Source of the DNA: Hypomesus transpacificus
Taxonomy: Eukaryota; Chordata; Actinopteri; Osmeriformes; Osmeridae
Direction of reading: 5' to 3'
NCBI RefSeq assembly: GCF_021917145.1
Contig: NC_061078.1
Location: 9,189,604-9,253,603 of the forward strand
Length of the DNA stretch: 64,000 nucleotides
The translations under genes were made by a program, and so were the position numbers. Below, piece by piece: positions 12,601 to 34,459 of this stretch; the stretch's first letter is position 1; the number at the start of each line of letters is the position of its first letter. Under the pieces are notes generated by a model. It made no database searches. It worked only from the letters and a program-made list of their open reading frames with translations, and was not told the origin of the DNA.

Positions 12601-15600
12601 GACTGCATGATCACTAATACATCCTCCGACTTCAGGCTCTCCTATGATAAAGACGAGATGGTGGCAAGGGCCCTGAGGCTCATTGCTTTGTATGAAGAGG
12701 CTGGAATTAGCAAGGAACGCATTCTCATTAAACTGTCCTCAACATGGGAAGGCATCCAGGCTGGCAGGTGTGTCCCTAATATTTTCATTAATCATGAACT
12801 TTTGTCTTAAGTTTTTACACTTAAAATGTGTTTGAGATCCAACACTCATTCATTTAGATGTACAGTGCCCTCCAAAAGTATTGGAACAGTGAGGCCAATT
12901 CCTTTATTTTTGCTGTAGACTGAAAACATTTGGGCTTGACATCAAACGATGAATGTGAAACCAGAGATCAACGTTTCAGCTTTTATTTCCAGGTATTTAC
13001 ATCAGGATCTGATGCACAAATTAGAAAATATCACCTTTTTGTTCGAACCCACCCATTTGTCACGTGAGCAAAAGTATTGGAACATATGACTGACAGGTGT
13101 GTTTTGTTGCCCAGGTGTGTCCTATTACATACATTATTCAATCAATAAATACCACTGAATGTCTACACTCAGGTTCAGATTGGGTAAGATAGGTTTTGTC
13201 TATGCAGACTGTATTCAGAGGTGAAAACAACATGAAAACCGGAGCGCTGTCTTTGGGTGAAAAACAAGCAATTGTGAGTCTTAGAGAAGATGGAAAATCA
13301 ATCAGAGCCATTGCAGAAACATTGGCCATAGCCAGTACAACCATTTGGAATGTCCTGAAGAAGAAGAAAACTACTGGTGTACTAAGTAACAGACGTCGAA
13401 CAGGTAGACCAAGGAAAACATCAGCAGTTGATGACAGAAACATTGTGAGAGCTGTAAAGAAAGACCCTAAAACAACTGTTAGTGAGATCAGCAACAACCT
13501 CCAGATGGCAGGAGTGAAGGTATCACTATCTACTGTTCGCAGAAGACTTCATGAACAAAAGTACAAGGGCTACACCAGAAGATGCAAACCACTCATTAGC
13601 AAGAAGAATAGGAAGGCCAGGCTGGAATTTGCCAAAAAGTACAGAGATGAACCTCAAAAATTCTGGGACAAAGTTTTATGGACTGATGAGACAAAGATTA
13701 ACTTTTACCAAAGTGATGGAAAGGCTAAAGTTTGGAGAAAGAAAGGAACTGCTCATGATCCCAAACACACAAGCTCATCTGTGAAACACGGTGGAGGTAA
13801 TGTCATGGCTTGGGCTTGCATGGCTTCTTCTAGGACGGGCTCATTAATCTTCATTGAGGATGTAACACATGATGGCAGCAGCAAAATGAACTCGGAAGTC
13901 TACAGAAACATTTTGTCTGCCAATTTAAGGAAAGATGCAACCAAACTGATTGGCAGAGCCTTCATCATGCAGCAAGATAACGACCCAAAACACACTGCCA
14001 AAACAACAAAGGAGTTCATCAGGGGCAAGAAATGGAAGGTATTAGACTGGCCAAGTCAATCTCCAGACTTAAACCCTATAGAGCATGCATTTTACCTGCT
14101 TAAGAGGAGACTGAAGGGAGGAACCCCACAAAACAAACAACAACTGAAAGAGGCTGCAGTGAAAGCCTGGGAAAGCATCAAAAAGGAAGAATGCAAAAGT
14201 TTGGTGACGTCAATGGGTCACAGACTTGCTGCAGTTATTGAAAGCAAAGGATTTGCAACTAAATATTAAGTCTTATTCACTTAAATATGTTTTAAGTATA
14301 TCTGTTCCAATACTTTTGCTCACATGACAAATGGGTGGATTCAAACAAAATGTGATATTTTCTTAGTTGTGCATCAGATCCTGATGTAAATACCTGGAAA
14401 TAAAAGCTGAAACGTTGATCTCTGGTCTCACGTTCATTATTTGATGTCAAGCCCAAATGTTTTCAGTCTACAGCAAAAATAAAGGAATTCGCCTCACTGT
14501 TCCAATACTTTTGGAGGGCACTGTATTTTAAACTGGTTTATAATCCATAATATGCAATTGTTGTTATATGTATCATATCAAGTACGGTCTTCCTTTTTTT
14601 TCAAATTTTACTGACATTTTGCCTAAAGCAACAATATGAGTGAACATTAACCTTGTCAGTGTCCTTCAACTGCCCACCTGCATGTCTTTGCAGAGAGCTG
14701 GAGGAGAAGCATGGGGTCCACTGCAACATGACACTGCTGTTCTCCTTCGCCCAGGCGGTGGCCTGCGCCGAGGCTAAAGTCACACTGATCTCACCCTTCG
14801 TGGGCCGTATTCTGGACTGGCATAAAGAGAACTCAGATCGTAAGAGCTACGAGCCCCATGAGGACCCAGGTATAGGACTTCTATCTTGGTATAAATGGAT
14901 GTATTGTGAGTCAAATTCTTTGTCCATAGGCTCACTTTAACCATCAAAGTACAATCCTTTTTTTCTTTTTCTTACCTTTTCTACCTGTCTAGGAGTGGTC
15001 AGCGTGACCAAGATCTACAACTACTATAAAAAGTATGGTTACAGCACAGTAGTTATGGGTGCCTCCTTCAGGAACGTTGGTGAAGTGAAGGCCCTTGCTG
15101 GCTGTGACCTGCTGACCATCTCACCTAGCCTGCTGGGAGAACTGACCCAGGACCATGCTGTAGTAAAGCCAGCACTCACGCTGCAGAATGGTATGAAATC
15201 TATTCTTTTAAGGATGTGGAGGAGGCAGCATAAACATGCCCCACATGGTGCCCTGTATTATTAATTTCATACTTGTATTGAGTTGTATGTAGTGATACAG
15301 GGGTAAAGTTAGCATTGTACTTGTAGAAATGGAATGAGAAAAATTAGACCTACTCCAAACAAGACATTTGGTGTTCTTATTTGCTCTCCGAATGCAAAAG
15401 CTTTTAAAGGACAGGCTACAAGTCAAATTATGTTGATGAAAGTCCTGGTAACATTGTTTTGATGAAGTCCTGGTATTAATGTAGCTTTGTTATATGATAG
15501 TTGCAGTATTCAAAGCCAATTAAGGACATTGTTAGACAGGCCCCCTCAGACTTTCTGATGACAATCCTAAATTTGACTGTGCTGTAATCATTCAATTCAA

Positions 15601-15940
15601 AAAATTTTTTTAAACTCTTCCCAGCCAAGGCCTGTGATGTAGAGAAGGTGCACCTGGATGAGAAAGACTTCCGTTGGCAGCACAACGAAGATCGCATGGC
15701 CGTGGAAAAGCTCTCAGATGGCATTCGCAAATTTGCTGCTGATGCCATCAAGCTGGAAACCATGATTAAGGTAAAATGGAACTGGATTTTTCTATTTCTC
15801 TTACCATTTGTCAACCACTCAGTGGATCTGCTTTTTTTAGTCAGTTGACATTCTTTGCTTCTGCTATTCTGAAGTCTTTCTGATGGTATGTCTTCTCTTC
15901 TCCACAGGAGAAAATGCTGAATGTGAAAAACGGCCAGTAG
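9602..15940 (+). CDS. taldo1: Transaldolase (pentose phosphate pathway)
   Basis: Eight exons: 9602-9701, 11896-12019, 12103-12210, 12636-12767, 14694-14869, 14993-15190, 15625-15770 and 15908-15940. They total 1017 nt (338 aa; the human enzyme is 337) and all phases close. The protein is a cytosolic TIM-barrel enzyme that moves dihydroxyacetone from sedoheptulose-7-phosphate to glyceraldehyde-3-phosphate, giving erythrose-4-phosphate and fructose-6-phosphate. Visible hallmarks are [10 protein letters not shown] near the N-terminus, the Schiff-base lysine in [11 protein letters not shown] (about Lys143), [20 protein letters not shown] and [11 protein letters not shown]. The start fits the vertebrate MSS...[13 protein letters not shown] pattern. 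Intron 4 is inflated by a Tc1-like transposon on the same strand. The last exon encodes only ten residues. Intron 1 is 2.2 kb and rich in TAGC motifs. Confidence 0.97.
9702..11895 (+). other. taldo1 intron 1
   Basis: About 2.2 kb with no recognisable exon. The first 600 bp are notable for repeated GCTAGC/TAGCTA words (for example near 9740, 9835, 9920, 10190 and 10290). The remainder is AT-rich and looks unique. Confidence 0.6.
12863..14523 (+). mobile_element. Tc1-like DNA transposon, apparently complete
   Basis: A 1661-bp element in taldo1 intron 4, flanked by the TA dinucleotides expected of Tc1/mariner insertion (12861-12862 and 14524-14525). Inverted repeats of about 220 bp (12863-13084 and 14303-14523) match at roughly 94% by eye. 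Each arm carries two copies of a CAAAAGTATTGGAACA core, one at the outer end and one at the inner end (13068-13084; 14303-14319 reversed). This IR/DR layout is known from Sleeping Beauty-class elements. The transposase frame between the arms is unbroken. Confidence 0.96.
13202..14269 (+). CDS. Tc1-like transposase, DD34E
   Basis: An uninterrupted frame of 355 aa from the ATG at 13202. A second in-frame ATG at 13232 gives 345 aa and better matches the usual Tc1 N-terminus, so the true start is uncertain. The N-terminal half carries two helix-turn-helix (paired-like) DNA-binding parts, from [20 protein letters not shown] to [13 protein letters not shown], joined by a GRPRKT AT-hook-like linker. 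The catalytic domain shows WTDETK (first Asp), the [10 protein letters not shown] box (second Asp) and [11 protein letters not shown] (Glu), with exactly 34 residues between the second Asp and the Glu. A Gly-rich box ([10 protein letters not shown]) is present. It would cut and paste the surrounding element at TA sites. Whether the protein is active cannot be told from sequence alone. Confidence 0.95.
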   Translation: MQTVFRGENNMKTGALSLGEKQAIVSLREDGKSIRAIAETLAIASTTIWNVLKKKKTTGVLSNRRRTGRPRKTSAVDDRNIVRAVKKDPKTTVSEISNNLQMAGVKVSLSTVRRRLHEQKYKGYTRRCKPLISKKNRKARLEFAKKYRDEPQKFWDKVLWTDETKINFYQSDGKAKVWRKKGTAHDPKHTSSSVKHGGGNVMAWACMASSRTGSLIFIEDVTHDGSSKMNSEVYRNILSANLRKDATKLIGRAFIMQQDNDPKHTAKTTKEFIRGKKWKVLDWPSQSPDLNPIEHAFYLLKRRLKGGTPQNKQQLKEAAVKAWESIKKEECKSLVTSMGHRLAAVIESKGFATKY

Positions 15941-16360
15941 AGAACTGTCAGTAGCCTTGGGATGGACTTCTACCACTTTGTGGGAATCTAAGGGACCAAA
16001 CTCCTATCCTCCCCTTAAGCCCTTTTGATGGGCCCCACTGAACAGATGCCTCATGCCCCTTTTAAGTAATGCTGAGTTCGTAAAGTTAGGACAGCACTGA
16101 TTTAAATGATCTGGAAGTAAGAAAATAAATGGTAGTTGCCCCTGGAAATTTGATCTGAAGGAAATAACACTGTAGTCATACTTGGCCCAGGCTTAGAGGT
16201 GACCTGTGTCAGGTCATTTGCACACAATGTTTGTTTTGCTTCTCAGGCCCGGAGGTTGATCTAATAACCCACACTGTAACAATTATGACATTCCTTAATA
16301 TAATCAGAATTAAATATTTTTTTCTGAATCAATTAAACTGACTCCTTGTTGAGAAGTCTT
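15941..16360 (+). other. taldo1 3' UTR
   Basis: Sequence after the stop codon with no coding signal. It holds an AATAAA at 16124-16129 and ATTAAA-like words near 16309 and 16332, giving at least two possible transcript ends. Confidence 0.55.
16124..16129 (+). terminator. Polyadenylation signal candidate for taldo1
   Basis: AATAAA about 185 bp past the stop codon. Cleavage would follow some 15-30 bp downstream. Later ATTAAA-type words could serve a longer 3' UTR. Confidence 0.5.
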
Positions 16361-16676
16361 GTCTTATGTCTTTCATAATCTTTTTGCCTCCAAAACAGGT
16401 GTAAGGCTTGGCACTGTAGTAAACCAGCCTGGTGGACTGTTTTTCTGGCAAATGAATGTGGCCAGGCTATCCATAAGTTAGTTACTTAGGGACACAATTA
16501 TTTCTGTAGATCCAAGAAATTCTGTAAAAGATTTAAGCCGTTAATCTATGGAGAACACATTGGTGATACAATAGAAAGCTTCCTCATCCATGTAGTGTCA
16601 CTTCACCTATCCAAACTGCAGGCATTGGTTAAGACTGCATCCTGAACTGCATATTTGTACTTATTTGTAATAAATG

Positions 16677-16718
<42 letters not shown>

Positions 16719-18169
16719 CAATACTGTAGGATGCTGTATACATATACAGTTGCAATGCCGTTTAAGCTACCAACCAAAAATTGTGGTTTCAGAATAGTAA
16801 ACCATCATGGCTTGCATACTGCAAAATGTGACCGGATGCAGTAGGGCATCTTGGTATTTTTGGCGTAGTGCATTTGACATACTATGTACTAGGATGTTCT
16901 ATTTAGTATACCTGAACTATTTGGTAAGGTCGGATGGGTATTGGGAAGCACCAGCAGATAATTGTCTCTCCAGACTGCAACATGAAATCCACAAGGTGGC
17001 TCCAAACCATGCATTGGGAATGGGCCCAACCTACCACACTTTGTCCCAGAAATTCCTGATAATTGATGCAAAAGGGTACAGATGAATACGACGTGCTGAG
17101 GTATTATTAATGTCCACTAATATTTATCTTATGTCTGTCAGGTGGACTTCAAAGATGTTGATGACCATTTCTGTCAGGTCAGATTGATGGTTACAATACA
17201 TTTTGTGTGGTTTCATTCAAAAAACTAATGTATCTTTTTCGTTATACAGCATATGGGAAATGGTGGTCTGTGCTGATTTGTCATCCCAGCCTTAAGTGAG
17301 CTTTGGTCAGCAAGGGTTCCTGGAGTTGTGAAAACCACATATTAGACAATAAATTGTGGCTAAATCCAGACATTTTAGTAGGTACTACCGCAGAACATGC
17401 TGTTGCAACCAATAAATATGTGCAACCATTTTGGGACACACTGTCATGGCATATACACCCCCTTCCTGTCCCCCCTCTATGTTTATGTCCAGACAGCATT
17501 TAACATGTTCCATCAAAGCTGGGACCATATCTTCCCCTCCTTTCTGATGCCTAAACCCGAAGGCCCCTGTACATCCTCACCATGCAGACAAAAGAGGTAT
17601 TTGGCATTGTCTCTCTGGCCTTGAGTTTCACATCAGTAAAACTGCACCTGTTGAACTGAAAAGTCACTGAACGATGTGTATAAATGATCATGTTGTTGCA
17701 GAAAGGTAACAAACAGACTGCAGCCACAATTGGAGTTTTATAATTGTAATGCTTACAAGATGCTTGTAAGACAACCCACATGAATCTACTTTTGATAAAT
17801 ATAAAATTGTAACATGTGCCTGCCTTACATGACCCATCGACATTTACACATAAAGCTGTTGGATAAAATGCGTGATTGACTGAGATGGCAATCTCTAGTC
17901 ACAAAAAAAGGCACAGCCAGCTCGGCAATACGAAGTGTTCAATAGAACGGCAAGTGTACAAATTGTCACACATCTAATCCACACATTCACGTATACATGC
18001 AACATCCATGCTGGCAAATACAGGAAGGATTCTCTGTCTCTACTGTCTCTGGGTAAGCAGCCCACTGTACACGACTGACCAATTGTAGTTTAGAATAGGA
18101 GGAGACTAACCCGCCTTCTTTGGAACCACGCCTCTGACTGTTCAAGGAACGTAGCCAGTGCTTCAGATT
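16361..18169. other. Intergenic region between taldo1 and sin3a
   Basis: No exon recognised. It contains a TA microsatellite (16680-16717) and AT-rich unique-looking sequence. The last ~120 bp before 18170 contain a CCAAT motif (18079-18083) and become more GC-rich, consistent with the sin3a promoter. Confidence 0.5.
16680..16717. repeat. (TA)n microsatellite
   Basis: A pure alternating TA run of about 38 bp. Confidence 0.97.
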
Positions 18170-18345
18170 GTTGTTAGCGGTTTTGCTATCACGAGCCGTT
18201 CTTTTTCCAGACATTTCAATTGAAGATTGTACCATCAACTTTGAACAGCTTTGAAACTAAGTCTTCGTGCAAGTTTTTGTGAAGTCAACTAACTGTATCC
18301 GACTACATTTGTGCGACGAGTTGGTGTTGGCGGTGGTCTTGCGAG
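18060..18345 (+). promoter_or_regulatory. sin3a promoter and non-coding first exon
   Basis: A CCAAT box at 18079-18083 lies in a locally GC-richer stretch. A consensus splice donor (gcgag followed by gtaagt) at 18345/18346 fits the end of a 5' UTR exon. Its partner acceptor is at 20258-20259, just before the sin3a start codon. The transcription start, probably between about 18120 and 18250, cannot be fixed by eye. Confidence 0.55.
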
Positions 18346-20259
18346 GTAAGTTTTAGCCCTCTCTCGAAGGCTTGTTCGCTAGCTACCTGCTAGCAAGCAA
18401 ACACCATAGCTAGCTTAGTTTATTTGGATCTCGCTTACGTTAAGTGACGGAGCGAGCTCTGCTAGCTACATAACCTTGTCAACGTGACCAAATATCTTAT
18501 TGACATTTCATAGCGTTTTAGACATTTGCTAATCGATTCCCTTAACGAATTTATGTTGCCGTCCACAAAATGTAGCTGGTTAGCTAGCTATCGACTTAAG
18601 CTATGCTACTTTCGACAATTTTACTGACTAGCTAGCAAAGTAGCTTTTTTTGCCGTCGTGTGTACCGTGGTGGCTATCATTAGCAACCTACAACAGCTTG
18701 AGTTGGCCAGTCTTCTTTCTAACCCTGGACAGATGATCTTGAACAGCGTATGGGTTTGTTGTGCAGTACAAGCTAATTATGTGTTACCAGATTCACGGTA
18801 GGAAATTGCAATGATCTGCTGCAACCAGTTGGCCAGCTTGGCCGAGCTAGTAGTAGGGTAGTTGCTAACGGAGAATGTGGCTAGGCTAGCCAGTCAGACT
18901 GTTGATTTGTTATTGTTACACCTTGAAAAATGGCACAATTGATCGTTTGAAGACACATCCAGTTTGTTTAATATTTCAGTTAAAATGTTGAATCTATGTA
19001 AACCAGCTGGTGGGGCAACAGTTGCAAAAACACTTTTGACCTGACATCGCTAGCTAGCCACAAGTTCGGGCGCGCTCGAGAGTAGCTAGCAAACATAGCG
19101 CAGCTAGTTGTGCAGAACCAGCAGTCCGATGATGGCGTCAAGTACTGGAAGGAGGGGGATGGGCAGGTCTAACGTCAGCGATAGTGTGGCGGCGCTGTTT
19201 GTGTGGCTAGCTAGCTTTGGGAAGCGTTGGATTTCCACTCTTAATGTAATGTTAACCAGCACTGGCTCAGTAGTAAAGTGTTTTGTTCCGTTTCTTAAAG
19301 GCTCAAGTTCGACTTTTCTTGCTCTTGTTGTCGATGTGGCCCGCCTTTATGTTTTCTACCTTGTATACGATCAATGTTGTAACACCCCTACTACCAGACT
19401 AGCAATGCACGTAGTAACACATCTCTATCAACGTTGGCTGGCTTGACGCCATACAAGTAACATTTTGTGTCTGCTAAATGAATACATTTTAATGTCACCA
19501 TGCCATGTACCTAGCTGCTTACCACCGCTCCGTATCACTAACTAGCATTGTTCCACAACTACGTTCTGCAAACCATTAGCTTTCTTCTTATTTATCCACT
19601 AGTAATTTACCTATTTAGGTTACCTTTTGAGTCGCTGTAAAATTGTAATTTAATACCCCAAGTAGCTAAGTATTGCCAGGTGTTGTACGGATTTTGACAG
19701 GGGTTAGCGTTGTTGCTAAAAGTTAGCTCTACGCTCCGTTAGCTATGTTGTAGTATACATTTTAAATGGAGTGACGTGGACTAGCCTATATCATGGTCCC
19801 TGTTTCAAGATAGTTAGATTACTTCATATTGTAACTGAGAGAACTGCTCAGAACAAAATTATAGGACATGCAAAAAATCTCTGATAATGCAGTGTGATAT
19901 TTCTGTTTTCTTCTAAAGGCAAAGTCTCATACCCAGGACTAGCTGATCCGTAGAGTCAGTTGTTTGTTACATGTAACTTACTCAAAAGTTGCATTTATAT
20001 ATAGATAAACCATTGTCCAAATATTGTTTGACTATATTCAGGCTTTGAACAAATTGTGGAATCCACCCTGTGAACAGCACGTGTATATATGGTATTGATT
20101 TTGGTGTAAATGTTGTGGTGAGGAACTTTTGGCAGAATGTTTTTAGCTGTGCTTTGAACCTATGATGCTTTATAAACACCATCTCCTCCTTTTACATTCA
20201 CATTTTAGTTTATAACTGGACTATGCTAACTATTTCATGTATATGTTTATGATTTCCAG
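18346..20259 (+). other. sin3a 5' UTR intron
   Basis: A 1.9 kb first intron with no recognisable exon. It is dense in TAGCTAGC-type words between 18370 and 19230. One frame (19108-19446) begins in this region but has no recognisable domain and no splice logic. Confidence 0.6.
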
Positions 20260-20281
20260 CCCCTTTGAGTATGAGTATACA

Positions 20282-31889
<11,608 letters not shown>

Positions 31890-34120
31890 CCACCCATTCA
31901 TCCTTGTATAGTATCACTTATCATTGTCAGAAAACATCCATGTGTCAGCAAGTATTTGATGCTGCCGACTGGGAAAAGTAATATAGTTGATGATTTTATT
32001 TGGACTGGTCTACTTCTGCTTGACTAAACGCCAAATTTTGGGGGCTGCCACTTTTCCATTAATTCTTAATCCCCCCATCTCCGCACCCGCTTTTAATTGT
32101 GCACTTCTGAAAATAGCTGCATTGTTGGGACTATGAACCGTAAAAGGACACGAGTAATAGAAATATGTTGAGTTTGGATTTGATCTTCCATTGTTAGCAG
32201 ATGTAGATTATGATTGTAAGAACTTGAGCATATAGCATGCCATAGAGGTTTGTTGTCAAATTTCATCATACAAATTGAACTGCTCACAAGAAGTATTTTT
32301 TTTTTTCTAAGTAATTGGACATTCTGTAGCAATATTTGTGGTTTTTATAATGACCACTCATCCCAACAAATAATTGAGGAAAAAAACAAACAAAGCAAGT
32401 GTCACCATTTGCGTGATAGGAAGAACATGAATACGAGGAAGGTTTTGATCTCAAACTGTAAAGTTGTACAGGCTGTGAATGTTCTTTCCCTGTGGTGCAG
32501 GCCTGTGTGGACTATATATTGGCAGACATCTCTGGCATCATTGTTATGGAAATAGTGCACACACACACAAAAAAAACTTTGGTAGTACACCAGCTAGTCC
32601 AGCTCAGTAACATCCAGCTGCATACACACTGTCCACAACCTTCTGTAAATAGCTTGTTTATAGTTGTCTTTTTTATTACATTGATGTGTAGCGTACTCTA
32701 ACAAACTTAGTATAAACCTTAGGTAGAAGTTGCAGAAAAGAAGTATATTGAAATTGCAAACATTTTAATGATGGTTTTTACCAAAGGATGTTTATTAGGC
32801 GTTTCCTTTGTGTTCTGTTATCGTGTTTTGTAGTACAAGCCTTCCTAAGCATAGCTAAGTCTTTTCATCTTGAAATCAGCAATTGGATCAGTTTCAAGAC
32901 TGTTGTGTTACTGAAACATTGGCTTAAAATCTCACTCAGACTTTCTGAACAATGAATGTAGCCATCAAACAATTCATGCTTTTCAGTGTAGATGTTAGTT
33001 CTGAAAATCTGGTAAATAGGTCTTTACCGGCATAACAATGCTCTTTTCAGTCTCTGATTTGAAATGGATATTCCTTCAAAGTTGCAGTTGGTTATGGCCC
33101 CTGTTCCTTTAAACATTGTGATTGAGAAACTGGTGGGTTTTCAGCATGTAAAAGAACCTTCACTATAATGGGCTACAACATGGAACATTTGTCTTCTTAC
33201 TCCTTCGACAGAGTGTGTTGACAATAAATTATGTTCCAATCTCAAAGTGGTTGCAGTATCAACAGAATTATTTGACATTATAGTTTCCTAAAGTCTAGCC
33301 AAGAGTATAAATTGTTTAAAAATCCACATAATTATTATGTGATTGTTAACCATGTAACCTCTACAAAGTCCTAAAACAACAACCAAGCAATAAATGCAAA
33401 ATGCTTTATGGCAAGCTTTTGTTTTGTATAATACAAAAATGAATGTTTTCTCATGTGTTTCTAGTGACAAGGATTTATTTTATTTTCTTTTATTTTTAAA
33501 GTTTGATACAAACATCAACCAACACAAGGTTGCCCCTCAATGGATTTCTTGCTAACATATTGCACATCTTATGTCCCATGTGAACCAACCAATGAATCTA
33601 GTTCTATTGTCTGGTACCAGCTGTCAATTTGGACCTCAATTCACATTACAAATTAGGCACTAGGCCTATATGAGAAAGGAACAATGGACTAGACCACTCA
33701 ACTATCATCTGACCAACCAAGTGAACTCTCAAAAGTAGACTGTACTTTTAAATCTCCAATTCAACTACCAGGAGAGCAGAGAAATAAGACCCCCACCTTC
33801 CACTCTAAATGAAATGTTTTTCAACAGTTTCAAGAAATCCTTGTGTATAAATCAGCTCTGTCAGCACTGTAACCAGCTACAGACAATCTTGGAACCGTTT
33901 ATATCTTAGGACTGGTTTTTATTTTTATATATTTACTGTGTCGATACATTGAAATACAGGATAACTACCGGGCAGCTGGATTGTACATAAACACAAAGAC
34001 TGCATTTGTAACCCATTTACTGTGTCTCTTTACCACCTCTTTTCTTGACTTCTATGATGTTGTATACTTTAGTGTAGTATGGTGTTTGGCATTAAACTAT
34101 CCTTTGAATAGATACACTTT
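31890..34120 (+). other. sin3a 3' UTR and downstream sequence
   Basis: About 2.2 kb after the stop codon without coding signal, AT-rich. AATAAA words at 33223-33228 and near 33386, and ATTAAA near 34091, are candidate transcript ends. A long 3' UTR is usual for this gene, but the end point cannot be fixed by eye. The crabp1 transcript comes from the other strand and ends near 34270, so the two genes are tail to tail. Confidence 0.5.
33223..33228 (+). terminator. Polyadenylation signal candidate for sin3a
   Basis: AATAAA followed by a T/G-rich stretch. This is one of several candidates in the long 3' region. Confidence 0.35.
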
Positions 34121-34270
34121 GGTGTCTTTGGTTTATTTTTGTTTTCTTCCTGTCCAAGAGAAGCATTTTTATACATTTGACATTCCTAAAGAGCCTTGAA
34201 TAATGCTATGCTCCAAACAGTTTTTAATGAAAATGAGCTAGAAGAGAATGAACAACGCACACAGTTATTT

Positions 34271-34276
34271 TTTATT
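34271..34276 (-). terminator. Polyadenylation signal candidate for crabp1
   Basis: TTTATT on the plus strand reads AATAAA in the crabp1 sense, about 185 bp past the crabp1 stop codon. Confidence 0.5.
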
Positions 34277-34459
34277 TCCATCACTGAAAGCACGTTAAAT
34301 ACATAACAGAATACATGTTACGGTCAGTCGCAAATGATTATTTTGCATAAACATCTATAGGTTGTTAACTATTTTGAGAGAAATGTTGTTGGATTAGATG
34401 ATTCTGTTTTGCAAGCTTTGTTATTGTGGTGATCTGTGCAGGTAGCTCTTTCTGATCTG

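Noticed and set aside
13551-13784. A second frame inside the Tc1 transposase
   Set aside because: Out-of-frame overlap of the transposase with no recognisable product.
19108-19446. A 112-codon frame in the sin3a first intron
   Set aside because: No recognisable domain, inside a TAGC-rich intron, and not bounded by splice sites that fit sin3a.
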